Positions 9,126-19,249 are shown, numbered from the stretch's first letter. The stretch: DNA of 64,000 nt from Deltaproteobacteria bacterium (GCA_020848905.1 JADLHG010000026.1:81422-145421), one strand, 5' to 3'. The notes: generated from the sequence alone by a model not told the origin. Numbers and translations are program-made.

Positions 9126-9628
9126 CCTCCCCTGCGTCTCCTCCCGCACCGCGAAGCTTCGACCGCGTCGCCCCCTGGGTGGCCTGGGTCTTCCGCGTCG
9201 CGCTCGGCGTGGTCTTCATCGCCGCGAGCGTGCACAAGCTCGTCCACCCCGCAGACTTCGCCCGCTCCATCGCCAACTACCGCATCCTGCCCGACGAGCT
9301 GGTGAACCTCGCCGCCATCGGGCTGCCCTGGATCGAGGCGCTCTCGGGGGCGGCTCTGGTGCTCGGCCTCTCGGTGCGCGCGAACCTGCTCGTCGTCGAA
9401 GGGCTGCTCGCGCTCTTCATCGGCGCTCTCGGCTGGGCGCTCGCGCGACGACTCGACGTGGGTTGCGGCTGCTTCTCCGCGGGGACGGAAGCGCAGGCCA
9501 TGAGCCGCGGCACGCTCCTCTGGGACGTGGTCTGGTTCGCCATGGGGCTCTTCGCCCTGCGCTACGACCGCGGCTACCTGTCGCTGGCGCTTGTCAGACG
9601 GCGGCGCCTGCGCGAACCTTCCGCCTAG
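9122..9628 (+). CDS. MauE/DoxX-family redox-associated membrane protein
   Basis: 168 residues with four predicted membrane helices (about 19-36, 64-83, 88-108 and 127-145). MauE/DoxX proteins are four-helix membrane proteins linked to quinone- or thiol-linked redox reactions. The pair Cys115-x-Cys117 (VGCGCF) after the third helix matches the Cys motif of MauE-like proteins. The GTG start is set by the 4-bp overlap with the rhodanese stop. The next gene, encoding a DsbA-like protein, starts 2 nt after this stop. Confidence 0.85.
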   Translation: MTSPASPPAPRSFDRVAPWVAWVFRVALGVVFIAASVHKLVHPADFARSIANYRILPDELVNLAAIGLPWIEALSGAALVLGLSVRANLLVVEGLLALFIGALGWALARRLDVGCGCFSAGTEAQAMSRGTLLWDVVWFAMGLFALRYDRGYLSLALVRRRRLREPSA

Positions 9629-9630
9629 CC

Positions 9631-10467
9631 ATGCGCATGCTTCCGCTCGTCCTCGTTCTCCTGCTCCCCGCGATCACGCACGCCGAGGCGATCCCGTGGC
9701 AGAAGCTGCCGGACGCGGCCAGGCTCAGCGCCTCGCAGCGCAAGAGCGCGGCCGAGGTGATGGCGCGCGCGAACTGCTACCACGGCTGTGTCGGCACGGT
9801 CGCCGAGTGCCTGCGCAAGACGCCCCGCGCGGCCGTCGCCTGGCGCCTCGCCAACTACGTCGCGTTTCTCGTCGGCAAGGGTCTCCGTCCGGCGGAGGTC
9901 CACGAGGTGCTCGAGCTGCGTCGCCTCTCCGCCCTCCCGCCGAAGACCTTCCGCATCCCGACCGTCGGAGCGCCTCGCCTCGGCCCGGAGAAGGCCCGAG
10001 TCGTGGTCGTCGAGTACGCCGATTTCCAGTGCGCCCACTGCGCGGCCCTCTCGCCCGTGCTCAAACAGGTGATCGCCGGCGAGAAGGAGGCCGCCCTCTA
10101 CTTCAAGGTCTACCCCATGGGCGCGGGCGAACCCGTGATCGCGGCCCGCGCGGCGCTCGCCGCCCACCGCCAGGGGAAGTTCTGGCCCATGCAAGACCGC
10201 CTCTTCGCGGCGGCGGAGGGCCACTCGCAGGCCACCGTCGAACGCATCGCCACGGAGCTGGGCCTGGATCTCACGCGCTTCCGAGGCGACATGCTCGACG
10301 CGGGGAAGGCGATCGACCTGCACAAGATCGAAGGCCTGCGGTTCGGGATCAAGGGCACGCCCGCGCTCTTCATCAACGGCAAGCCGTATCGGCTCCGACG
10401 CGACGCCCACCACCTGCGCGAGCGCATCCGCGAGGAGCTCGAGCTGCTCGACCCGCCGGCGCGCTAG
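9631..10467 (+). CDS. DsbA-like periplasmic thioredoxin-fold protein
   Basis: 278 residues with a signal peptide (1-18). A helical segment with Cys49, Cys53 and Cys60 precedes a thioredoxin/DsbA fold (about 113-275) carrying Cys134-Ala-His-Cys137 and the cis-Pro loop KGTPALFING. The CAHC dithiol is typical of disulfide oxidoreductases of the DSBA_4/thioredoxin_4 group. The extra N-terminal Cys cluster is unusual and could be a second redox centre. The gene directly follows the MauE-like gene, so the rhodanese, MauE and DsbA-like proteins are likely made together and may pass electrons or sulfur between them. Confidence 0.88.
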   Translation: MRMLPLVLVLLLPAITHAEAIPWQKLPDAARLSASQRKSAAEVMARANCYHGCVGTVAECLRKTPRAAVAWRLANYVAFLVGKGLRPAEVHEVLELRRLSALPPKTFRIPTVGAPRLGPEKARVVVVEYADFQCAHCAALSPVLKQVIAGEKEAALYFKVYPMGAGEPVIAARAALAAHRQGKFWPMQDRLFAAAEGHSQATVERIATELGLDLTRFRGDMLDAGKAIDLHKIEGLRFGIKGTPALFINGKPYRLRRDAHHLRERIREELELLDPPAR

Positions 10468-10487
10468 CCCCACCGCCGAAGCGGGTC

Positions 10488-10772
10488 TCACCGACCGCAG
10501 GTCCGGTACGCGAGCAGCAGCACCGCCCCCACGAGGACCCCCACCGCGACGACCCAGGGGGGAAGCTTCACCGACAGCTCGAACCCGCCTCCCGTCCCCG
10601 GCGCGTCTCCGTCGAGGAGCGCGCGTCCCTGGCCCGGTGGCAGGTCGAGCAACACCACGGAGGTCCCGCGCCCCTGCGCCGTGGCGTCCACCTCCGAGGC
10701 CGCCGCGTTACCGCAGAAGCAGCATCGCGCGGCCGCTTCCGGATTCCACTGGCTGCAGATGCCGCAGGTCAA
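10488..10772 (-). CDS. small zinc-ribbon protein with C-terminal membrane anchor
   Basis: 94 residues. The N-terminus has Cys-x2-Cys (CGIC) and a second CC-x-x-C pair (CCFCG), a zinc-ribbon pattern. A low-complexity linker follows, then one membrane helix (about 71-88) near the C-terminus. The ATG sits in an ATGA overlap (10769-10772) with the stop of the upstream zinc-ribbon gene. Function unknown; the tail anchor implies that the ribbon faces the cytoplasm. Confidence 0.75.
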   Translation of the reverse strand: MTCGICSQWNPEAAARCCFCGNAAASEVDATAQGRGTSVVLLDLPPGQGRALLDGDAPGTGGGFELSVKLPPWVVAVGVLVGAVLLLAYRTCGR

Positions 10773-12331
10773 TGGCGCACCCCACGAAAGGTCGACCTAT
10801 CGTAGCGCGTCCCGGTGAGCAGGCTCTCGAGCTCGCGCGCCCCCTCGGCGAAGGGCAGGTACCAGAGCTCCACCTCGCGGGTCGCGACCCGCAGGGTCCT
10901 CGCCTTGCGCGGCAAAGCCCCGGGCAGAAGCTGCAGCCAGAGCACGTAGGCCAGCCGGCGCGCGTCGTCCGGGCCGAAGAAACAGGCGAAGCGCTCACCG
11001 GGCACGGTGGAAACCGCCTCGACGAGTCGAGGCTGCCAGCGGGTCAGGTCCCGTCCGGCGAAATCGAGCCGCGGCGCCTGCAACGCGCCGAAGGCGGGGG
11101 CGTAGTACCGCAGCGGCTCGTCGAGCGGAGAGCTCTCCGTCGCCCCGGGAGGCAAGGCGACGCCGAGCACGCGGCGCAGGTCAGAGACCGTGCGCGCCTC
11201 GGCACCCCCGTACTGCAGCACGACCTCCACCCGCCAGTACGGCAGCCAGCGCAGGTTCTCGCCGCGGCGCGAGGACTCGGCCGTGTGCGCGACGAAGGGC
11301 TCGAGCTCGGACTCCCCGGCCACCCAGAAGCGCCCGCACCCCGTGCAGGGGAAGACGACCCCCGCCCCCCCCGGCGAGAGATCCTCCCCGCACTCGCCGC
11401 AGCGCAAGGTGAGCACCTTCAGCGAGGCGAAGCGGGCCGCCGGCGCAGAAGGGCTTTCGGGCCGCTTGGCGGGGCGAGGCGGCGCAAGTTGCTCCGGCAG
11501 ACCCGTCACGGCGTCCCACAGCTTCCGCGTTCCCTGGGCCTCCCGCAGCCAGAAGGGGTAGTAGAGCAGCGACATGCTCTCGGCCAGCAGGTCGGCCCGC
11601 TGGGCATCCAGGCGCGTGAGCCCATCCCGAGGCGTCCCGAGGTCCATCGCCACGGCGAACAGTCGCTCGCGCATCTCCGTGGCCGCCCCTTCCGGAGGGA
11701 CCACCCGCCCGAGCCGGCTGTGCTCCTCGGCGAAAGGCTCCATCGAGAAGAGCTGCGGGCGCAGGCGCAGGCTCTGCACGCCCAGCGCCACGCTCGCTGC
11801 GTCGGGCAAGAGGCGTTCGACGACCCGGCCGCGAAAGAGCTTCTGCGGCCCCGAATCCGTGGAGACCGAGGGCGCCATCTCGGTGGGGTCCTCCCCTCCC
11901 GAACCGCGCTCGGGGAGGCCCGAGGTGTCCGGGCGTTCGATGCGCACGCCGAAGTCCCACCCGAAGAGCAGTCCCGTCAGGCGCCAGAAGGGGAGTAGCC
12001 AGAGCTCCTCCGCCCCTTCTGGCCGGCGATCCCGAGTCGGGGGAATGACGAATCGCAGGAGCCGGGCGCGTATGAGCGCGAGCAGGGCCGCGTCGCAAAA
12101 CGGGCACCGGCCCGACATCCGCCCGTCGAGGTAGTAGAAGTTGCCGGCACAGCTCGGGCACTGGAGCCGGATCAGGCGATGCCCCGCGCCCACCACGAGG
12201 CCTGCCTGGCAATGCTCGCAGCGGACCTGATCGGCCCCCGCCTCGAACACCACCGGAGCGCCGCATTCGCTGCAAAGGCTGCTGACCGTGCGTCGCTCCG
12301 CCCCCGCCGCGCGACCTCCCCGCTCGATCAT
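10769..12331 (-). CDS. multi-zinc-ribbon hypothetical protein
   Basis: 520 residues with three Cys4 ribbons: CSECG...CEHC near the N-terminus, CPSC...CPFC about 30 residues later, and CGECG...CTGCG near residue 330. Between and after them are similar segments (ELWLLPFWRLTG, LLYYPFWLREA, LRWLPYWRVEV, VELWYLPFAEG), so the protein seems to contain four degenerate copies of a W/Y-L-P-F/Y-W module. No membrane helix or catalytic motif is evident. The start is the ATG overlapping the permease stop (ATGA, 12328-12331). Possible roles include metal-responsive scaffolding, suggested only by the neighbouring metal-type permease. Confidence 0.75.
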   Translation of the reverse strand: MIERGGRAAGAERRTVSSLCSECGAPVVFEAGADQVRCEHCQAGLVVGAGHRLIRLQCPSCAGNFYYLDGRMSGRCPFCDAALLALIRARLLRFVIPPTRDRRPEGAEELWLLPFWRLTGLLFGWDFGVRIERPDTSGLPERGSGGEDPTEMAPSVSTDSGPQKLFRGRVVERLLPDAASVALGVQSLRLRPQLFSMEPFAEEHSRLGRVVPPEGAATEMRERLFAVAMDLGTPRDGLTRLDAQRADLLAESMSLLYYPFWLREAQGTRKLWDAVTGLPEQLAPPRPAKRPESPSAPAARFASLKVLTLRCGECGEDLSPGGAGVVFPCTGCGRFWVAGESELEPFVAHTAESSRRGENLRWLPYWRVEVVLQYGGAEARTVSDLRRVLGVALPPGATESSPLDEPLRYYAPAFGALQAPRLDFAGRDLTRWQPRLVEAVSTVPGERFACFFGPDDARRLAYVLWLQLLPGALPRKARTLRVATREVELWYLPFAEGARELESLLTGTRYDRSTFRGVRH

Positions 12332-13041
12332 AGCCCGAAGGCGCGGATCACGAGCCCGCTCATCACCACCGCGAGCCCCGCCAGAGCGTGGCCGTAGCGC
12401 GCGAAGGGGCCGAGCCGGAGCGCCCCGAGACCCAGGTGCCCGACGGCCACGAGCAGCAACATCGCTCCGACGGTCACCACGCCGAACACGAGCAGCAGCA
12501 GCGCCGCGGCACCCAGACTGTGCTTGAACGCCGCGGCCGTCAGGATCGGGATCAGCGGCTCGCAGGGCCCGAGCACGAAGACGAGAAAGAGGGCCCAGAG
12601 CGAGCGTCGATGCGCCACGAGGTGCGGCAGTCCGTCGTGCTCCGCCACCTCGCCCGCGTGGGCGTGCGGGTGCTGGTGCACCGTGCCGTCGGCGTGCGCG
12701 TGGACATGAACGTGCCCTCGTCCCGCGACGCGCAGCCCCCATAGCAGGTAGACGAGGCCGAAGCCGATGAGCACGTACGTCGCAAGCTCGCCGCGCACCT
12801 CCTGCAGGAGCGCCAGGCTTCCCATGGCCCAGCCCAGGCCGTAGCCGAGGAGAGCGAGCAGGACGGAGGCCAGCACGTGCCCGGCCCCGCAGATTCCCGT
12901 CCAGAGGAGGGTCCGTCCGAGGCTCCAGCGTTCCGCGCGCCCCAGCACCACGAACGGAAGGTAGTGATCCACCCCCACCACCGTGTGCACGAAGGCCACG
13001 GTAGCCGCGGACGCGAGAAGCACACCGAAAGAGCTGTCCAT
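12328..13041 (-). CDS. NicO/UreH-like nickel-cobalt type permease
   Basis: 237 residues with six or more hydrophobic segments. The first helix carries HTVVGVDH (His19, Asp25, His26), close to the HX4DH signature of nickel/cobalt transporters, and a later helix starts with GPCEPLIP. Between them a cytoplasmic or periplasmic loop at 110-144 contains 11 His residues, as in RcnA-type exporters. Uptake versus efflux cannot be told from sequence. It is the first gene of a three-gene overlapping operon with zinc-ribbon proteins. An inverted repeat (13061-13081) lies 20 nt upstream of the start. Confidence 0.75.
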   Translation of the reverse strand: MDSSFGVLLASAATVAFVHTVVGVDHYLPFVVLGRAERWSLGRTLLWTGICGAGHVLASVLLALLGYGLGWAMGSLALLQEVRGELATYVLIGFGLVYLLWGLRVAGRGHVHVHAHADGTVHQHPHAHAGEVAEHDGLPHLVAHRRSLWALFLVFVLGPCEPLIPILTAAAFKHSLGAAALLLLVFGVVTVGAMLLLVAVGHLGLGALRLGPFARYGHALAGLAVVMSGLVIRAFGL

Positions 13042-13060
13042 GGTCGGCCCGAGACCCCAG

Positions 13061-13081
13061 AGGTTGACGGGACCTCAACCT
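13061..13081. promoter_or_regulatory. candidate operator: 7-bp inverted repeat, 7-bp spacer
   Basis: AGGTTGA (13061-13067) and TCAACCT (13075-13081) form a perfect inverted repeat 20-40 nt upstream of the metal-permease start on the minus strand. A metal-sensing repressor site is possible; it does not match the NikR consensus. Confidence 0.35.
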
Positions 13082-13258
13082 ATCGTCGAAGGAGGGGAGC
13101 GGCAAGGTGGAACCCGGGTGACAAGGGCCCGTCGCTCATCCTAGCGGCCTACCTGGTCGCCGCAGGTTCTGCCCAGGCCGCCTGCTCCTCTCGACTGGAA
13201 GCCGTTGACCCGGAAGGCGCCCCAGGATAGTATTTCCGCACTCTTTTCAGAGGGGTTG

Positions 13259-14605
<1,347 letters not shown>

Positions 14606-14639
14606 CGCGACCCGCCGGGCGCCCGACCCGGGGCGAGGC

Positions 14640-17633
14640 TCAGCTCCCCTTCAGCCGCACGATGGTGTGCTTCCGGGCGCGAATGACCACCTTGATGGGA
14701 CGCGCGCTGTCGGCCGCGGGGTCGTAGAGAGAGATCTTGTAGCGCCCCGGCCGGAGGAAGGTCGTCGCGCGCGGACAGGCGAGACCCGTGTCCTGGCCGG
14801 AGATGAGAAGCCGGCGGCGATCCTTCGCCGCGCACAACAGCTTCAGGCGACCGCGTCCCGGCCCGAGGTAGTACGGCGCGCTCGGGGGGTCGAGCACCAC
14901 CTCCACGCGCTTCCCCTCGTGCTTCGGCAGCACGAGGCGGCGACGATACATGGCCCGCCCCGGGGCGAGGAGCACCACCACGACCTCGGTTCCCGCCGAA
15001 AGCTGCTCCTCGAGCGGCGTCTGGCCGGCGAGGCGTCCGCTCAGGTAGACGCGCGCGCGCGGGGAGCTCTGCACGGAAAGCAGGCCGGGGCGCAGGCCAT
15101 TGCCCGCCGGAGGCGTTCGCTGAGCCCGGGCGTCCGCGCGCACCGTCAGGTCCGCAGCGCGGCTGTCGGGGGGCAGCCCGCGGTCGGGCGACGGACGCGC
15201 GTCGGGCCGGGGGGCGTGGTGCGTGACCGAGGGGCGCTCTGCACGCAGCATCAGCCGCCGCACGAGCAACCCGACAGCGACGAGGAAGACGAGGATCGCA
15301 AAGACGAGCAGGAGGTGTGCGGGCGAGAGCCACTGCCGCATCGTCTCGCGGAGCCCGTCGCCGCCTCCGGTGTCCGTGCGGCGAACGCTCGGGGGACCGG
15401 CCGACGCCAGCGACGCGTCGTCGAAGGCGTGGAAGCTCGCGCTCTCTCCGACGGAAAGCCCCGCCTGGGCCACCGACGCCTCCTCCACGTCCACCTCGCT
15501 CAGCGCGCTCCGTTCCGCGAGGCCTGCCGCTCGCACGGGAAGCACCGGCCCGGCGGCGGGGAGGTCCAGCCCCGGCCACGGCTCGCTCTCCACCGGCTGG
15601 AGCGGGCCGCCTCCCGACGGGGACGCGCCGGCGCCGCGCGCGGAGTCCCAGGCGGGGGTGCGACGGCTCTCCGCCGGCTCCTCGGCCGCCGCGCGCCTCG
15701 GAGACAGGCTCGCGCGCACCGCACGCGCCGCGTCCTCCTCGCCCGTCCAGCGCTCCGTGCCCACCTGGCTGTCGAGCTCCACCGAGCTGTCCGCCAGATC
15801 CTCGGGCTCCACCGGCACGAGGGGCGTGGCCGAGCTCATGACCTTCGGTGGAATGGTCGGCGTCGGACGATAGGGTCGCCTCCCCGGCGGCGGTGGCGGC
15901 ATCCCCTGCACGAGGGCTGCGACGGGCACCACGGCCGGCCCGAGCAGCGTGTGACCGAGAGGGGGCTCACCCTGCCGCAGCGGCCCCGTCGCGTCGCCGC
16001 GCACGGCGCGCGTCTCGTTGGTGTCCGTCGTCTCGATCGCCTCGAGAGCCGACTCCCGATGGTCCTCGGCGGTCGCAAGCGGTTCCTTCGCCAGCGTCAG
16101 CTCGCTGGTCTCGGTCGGCAGCCGCACGACCACCGAGGGCAACGCCCGTCCCGCGGGCTCCACGTCCGTCGAATCCTCGCCCCACAGAGTGCCCTGACTG
16201 GGCTCCGCGTAAGGGCGCGTCACCTCGGTGACCGTCTTCGGCCGCGCCCCGTCGGAGGGACCACCGCCCACCACCACCGACGCGGCCGCTATCGCCTCGC
16301 CAGCCAGGCGCGACCCGGGCTGCGTGGTGGGGTCCTCGGGTCCCGTCTCCTCGTTGGAGCGCGCCTCGCCGATCGTCCCCGACACCTCGCTTTGCAGCGG
16401 AACCCGAGGGGCCTTGGCGATGCGCGTCGGCTGCGCCTGGAAGCCCTCGACCTCCTCCCCCTCGCCACGGGAGTGGCCCGCCTCGCTCACCGGCGGCGGA
16501 AGGTCGGCGGACGGCTGCGTCTTGTCGGCGCTCTCCCTGATGGCCTGCGTCTGCGCACCGATCCTCAGGAGCACCGGGGGCTCGGTCCGCTCGCGCGAGA
16601 GATCGCGCAACGCGTCCGTCAAGTCGAGAGGACTGATGTTGGTCGGCTCGTCGTCCCCGGCGAAGAGCGGCGCGAGCGACGGCAGCCGTTCGGGCCCGGC
16701 TGGCGCGCGCGGCACGCTCCCCTCGAGGTCCTTGAGCAGCGAGAGCAGCTCGGCCCGCATCACGCGCGAGCCCGCCTTCGGCACGCTCGCTGCGAGGTCC
16801 GCCATCAGGGCGGCGGCGTCGCGGTGCCTTTGGCCGGGTTCCCGAGCCAGCGCGCGTCGGACGACGCTGCGCACGGCCACCGGGATCTCCTCGAGCAGTC
16901 CCACCTCCGCATGCTCGACGCGCTCGACGGTCTGCATCAGCGTCTCGCCGGCGAAGAGGCGCCGCCCGGCGAGCATCTCGTAGAGGATCACCCCGACGGC
17001 GAAGACGTCCGTGGCCCGCGTGAGCTCGTCGCCGGCGAGGTGCTCCGGCGTGCGGTAGGCCAGGCGCGACCGCATCGACCCGGCCGCGTCGGACAAGATG
17101 CCCGGCGGAACGACCCACGCGCCGAAGTCCGCGATCAACACCTCGCCCCGCCGGCTCAGGAGTACGTTCGCGGGCCAGAGAGCGCCGTGGATCACCGCCG
17201 TCGCGCGCCCCTCGGCGTGGCAGTGGTGCGCGTGGTCCAGCCCCTGGCAGATCTGCCAGGCCACGTGCACGGCGGCCGAGAGCCCTAGGCCGCTCCCCGC
17301 GGGCCGCCGCGCGAGGAGCTGCGCCAGGCTCACCCCGGGGACGTAGTCACTCACCACGCAGACGCGACCCGGCTCCTCGAGAATGTCCTGCACCGCGACG
17401 ATATTCGGGTGACGGAGGCCCATCGAGAGCCGGACCACGGCGAGCAGGGCCTTCAGCGCCTCGCGGTCCTCGACCAGCTCTGCGCTCAGCACCTTGACGG
17501 CGCGCTGACCACCCGAGGGAAGGTGCACCGCGAGGTAGACCTCTCCCAGCCCACCGGCGCCGAGCCAGCGCTCGCAACGATAGGGTCCCACCTGGAAGGG
17601 CGCTGAAGGTGATCCAGTCACGGAAGCCTGCAT
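14640..17633 (-). CDS. transmembrane Hanks-type pseudokinase (catalytic Asp absent)
   Basis: 997 residues. The N-terminal kinase fold (15-285) keeps the Gly loop (LGAGGLGEV), Lys47 and DFG (169-171). The catalytic loop, normally HRDxKPxN, reads HGALWPAN (149-156), so Arg, the catalytic Asp and the Lys are all lost. The alpha-C Glu also appears replaced. A long Pro/Glu/Thr-rich linker follows, one membrane helix (about 773-795), then a periplasmic part with a PEGA-like segment (SVQSSPRARVYLSGRLAGQT). Retained DFG and Lys suggest nucleotide binding without phosphotransfer. It lies between an FHA activator and an FHA-DUF4388 protein, so a docking role is reasonable. The ATG has no clear ribosome-binding site. 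Confidence 0.88.
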   Translation of the reverse strand: MQASVTGSPSAPFQVGPYRCERWLGAGGLGEVYLAVHLPSGGQRAVKVLSAELVEDREALKALLAVVRLSMGLRHPNIVAVQDILEEPGRVCVVSDYVPGVSLAQLLARRPAGSGLGLSAAVHVAWQICQGLDHAHHCHAEGRATAVIHGALWPANVLLSRRGEVLIADFGAWVVPPGILSDAAGSMRSRLAYRTPEHLAGDELTRATDVFAVGVILYEMLAGRRLFAGETLMQTVERVEHAEVGLLEEIPVAVRSVVRRALAREPGQRHRDAAALMADLAASVPKAGSRVMRAELLSLLKDLEGSVPRAPAGPERLPSLAPLFAGDDEPTNISPLDLTDALRDLSRERTEPPVLLRIGAQTQAIRESADKTQPSADLPPPVSEAGHSRGEGEEVEGFQAQPTRIAKAPRVPLQSEVSGTIGEARSNEETGPEDPTTQPGSRLAGEAIAAASVVVGGGPSDGARPKTVTEVTRPYAEPSQGTLWGEDSTDVEPAGRALPSVVVRLPTETSELTLAKEPLATAEDHRESALEAIETTDTNETRAVRGDATGPLRQGEPPLGHTLLGPAVVPVAALVQGMPPPPPGRRPYRPTPTIPPKVMSSATPLVPVEPEDLADSSVELDSQVGTERWTGEEDAARAVRASLSPRRAAAEEPAESRRTPAWDSARGAGASPSGGGPLQPVESEPWPGLDLPAAGPVLPVRAAGLAERSALSEVDVEEASVAQAGLSVGESASFHAFDDASLASAGPPSVRRTDTGGGDGLRETMRQWLSPAHLLLVFAILVFLVAVGLLVRRLMLRAERPSVTHHAPRPDARPSPDRGLPPDSRAADLTVRADARAQRTPPAGNGLRPGLLSVQSSPRARVYLSGRLAGQTPLEEQLSAGTEVVVVLLAPGRAMYRRRLVLPKHEGKRVEVVLDPPSAPYYLGPGRGRLKLLCAAKDRRRLLISGQDTGLACPRATTFLRPGRYKISLYDPAADSARPIKVVIRARKHTIVRLKGS

Positions 17634-17710
17634 TTTAACACAGGTGTCCGGAGCTCGCCCCTTTGCGCGACATTTTGCCCGCCCCGCCTGTGTGCTACTC
17701 TGAGGACGAC

Positions 17711-18154
17711 ATGAGTTATGAGGACTCCGGACTGGCGAGCATCGCCGAGTCTCACCTTTTTCGCTCGCTCGACGAGACGGGGCAAAGACGCCTGCTCGCG
17801 GCCTGCCGCCGGGTGAGCTTCCAGCCGGGGCAGGTCATCGTGCGCGAGGGGGACCCGGGGGAAGCGCTCTACCTCGTGAAGGATGGATGGGTGCGCGTCC
17901 ACACCACGCGAGCCGGTCGGGACATCCCCCTGGCCACCCTCGGGCGCGGGGCCTGCTTCGGGGAGGTCGCGCTCCTGAGCGGTCGTCCTCGCACGGCCAC
18001 CGTGTCCGCCGTGAACCGCTGCACGCTCCTCTGTTTCCAGCGCACCCAGATCGAGGAGGTTCTCGACGCCTATCCCAAGGTACGGCGCCTGCTCGAGAGC
18101 ATGGTGCTGGGCCGGGCCCGGGACACCATCGAGAAGCTCACTCGACCGAGTTGA
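17711..18154 (+). CDS. cyclic-nucleotide-binding (CRP-like) domain protein without HTH
   Basis: 147 residues, essentially a single cNMP-binding beta-barrel. The phosphate-binding cassette FGEVALLSGRPRTATV (83-98) keeps the Gly-Glu and Arg-x-Ala residues used to hold cyclic nucleotides. The protein ends with a helix and has no DNA-binding domain, so it would act by contact with a partner. ATG 17711 is chosen because GAGGAC lies 4 nt upstream; an in-frame upstream start at 17663 would add a poor leader. It is divergent from the pseudokinase gene. Confidence 0.85.
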   Translation: MSYEDSGLASIAESHLFRSLDETGQRRLLAACRRVSFQPGQVIVREGDPGEALYLVKDGWVRVHTTRAGRDIPLATLGRGACFGEVALLSGRPRTATVSAVNRCTLLCFQRTQIEEVLDAYPKVRRLLESMVLGRARDTIEKLTRPS

Positions 18155-18234
18155 CGACACCCGCCACGCTCCCCCCGGACCGCACGCCGAGCGCGCTCGA
18201 GAGTCGAGAAAGCGCCGGGAGCGACGCAGCAATA

Positions 18235-18264
18235 TTGACTTGCCAGGCCTCCCATCAATAATAT
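18235..18264 (+). promoter_or_regulatory. candidate sigma-70-type promoter for FHA-DUF4388 gene
   Basis: TTGACT (18235-18240), an 18-bp spacer, then TAATAT (18259-18264) in an unusually AT-rich patch 29 nt before the GTG at 18293. Both hexamers are one or two bases from consensus. Confidence 0.55.
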
Positions 18265-18292
18265 GCACAGGATCATTGGCTAAAGGACGATC

Positions 18293-19249
18293 GTGTCCGC
18301 CCGATCGACGCCCTACGCACTCCGCTTCATCTCCGGCAAGTACCAAGGGGGAGAGTTCCCCTTGAAGATGGAGCGCGAAATCATCATTGGCCGCTCCAGT
18401 GACCTCGACATGGTCCTGGTGGAGGACATGGTCTCGCGCAAACACGCGAAGATCTCGACCCTCAACGCACAGGTGATCATCCAGGACCTCGGCTCGACGA
18501 ACGGCACGTTCGTCAACGGAGAGAAGATCAAGCGGGTCCGGCTGCGCGAGGGCGACCGCATCCTGATCGGCACGAGCATCATCAAGCTCGTGACGATGGA
18601 AGGGAACGCGGCCGACGTGGAGATGCCCGTCAAGATGGAGCCCCAGGTACCACGCGGCGGCCCCGACCTGACGGGGATTCCGAAGCGCACGGTCTCCGGC
18701 GCGCGCTCCATGTCGGGGACGATCGACGAGATCCCGCTCCCCGACCTGCTGCAGCTCCTCTCCACGAGCAAGAAGAGCGGCGTGCTGGAGATCAGCGGGC
18801 CCGAGGGCGTGGGACGCATCTACATGCGGAAGGGGCAGGTCTACTTCGCGACGATCGACGAAGCGTTCGACCTGAACCCGCGCAAGGCCGTCTACCGCAT
18901 GATCGTCTGGCAGAGCGGCTCCTTCGAGCTGCAGCCGCCGGACGACAAGTCCTTCCAGCAAGAGCTCGACGAGGCGACCGAAGGCCTGCTGATGGAGGCG
19001 ATGCGGCAGCTCGACGAGATCCGCCGCATGGAGGGGGACCTTCCGGCGCGTAGCTCGGCGATCAACCTCGCCAAGCCGCTCGCTGCGCCCCTGCGCGACC
19101 TGACCCGCGAACAGCTCGACCTGATCCAGCTCGTCCACAACCACGGGCAGGTGGCGCAGGTGGTCGACAAGAGCCCCACCACCGACCTCGACACCTACAA
19201 AGACCTGATCGCGCTGGTCAAGGCCGGCGTGCTGACCGTCGGTAGCTGA
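18293..19249 (+). CDS. FHA - DUF4388 signalling protein
   Basis: 318 residues. FHA domain at about 8-105 with IIIGRSSDLD, SRKHAKI and GSTNGTFVNG, the phospho-Thr recognition loops. DUF4388 (PATAN) at about 140-235 (GTIDEIPLPDLLQLLSTSKK, GRIYMRKGQVYFA). The last ~70 residues are helical. There is no enzymatic domain. FHA-DUF4388 proteins are common in Myxococcota and probably relay kinase signals to protein partners. The start is GTG with AAGGA 7 nt upstream and a good promoter before it. The stop codon lies inside a 14-bp tandem duplication. Confidence 0.85.
   Translation: MSARSTPYALRFISGKYQGGEFPLKMEREIIIGRSSDLDMVLVEDMVSRKHAKISTLNAQVIIQDLGSTNGTFVNGEKIKRVRLREGDRILIGTSIIKLVTMEGNAADVEMPVKMEPQVPRGGPDLTGIPKRTVSGARSMSGTIDEIPLPDLLQLLSTSKKSGVLEISGPEGVGRIYMRKGQVYFATIDEAFDLNPRKAVYRMIVWQSGSFELQPPDDKSFQQELDEATEGLLMEAMRQLDEIRRMEGDLPARSSAINLAKPLAAPLRDLTREQLDLIQLVHNHGQVAQVVDKSPTTDLDTYKDLIALVKAGVLTVGS

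Noticed and set aside
14606-14639. CGGGCGCCCG palindrome between convergent genes as a terminator
   Set aside because: Only a 10-bp palindrome with no loop and no T-run; not distinguishable from background in such GC-rich DNA.
14667-17288. 873-codon open frame on the plus strand opposite the pseudokinase
   Set aside because: Arg/His/Leu-rich without recognisable motifs; the minus strand has clear kinase and PEGA-like sequence.
17638-17693. ACACAGG ... CCTGTGT arms between the divergent pseudokinase and cNMP-binding genes
   Set aside because: 7-bp arms separated by 42 bp are too far apart to be called a single operator.
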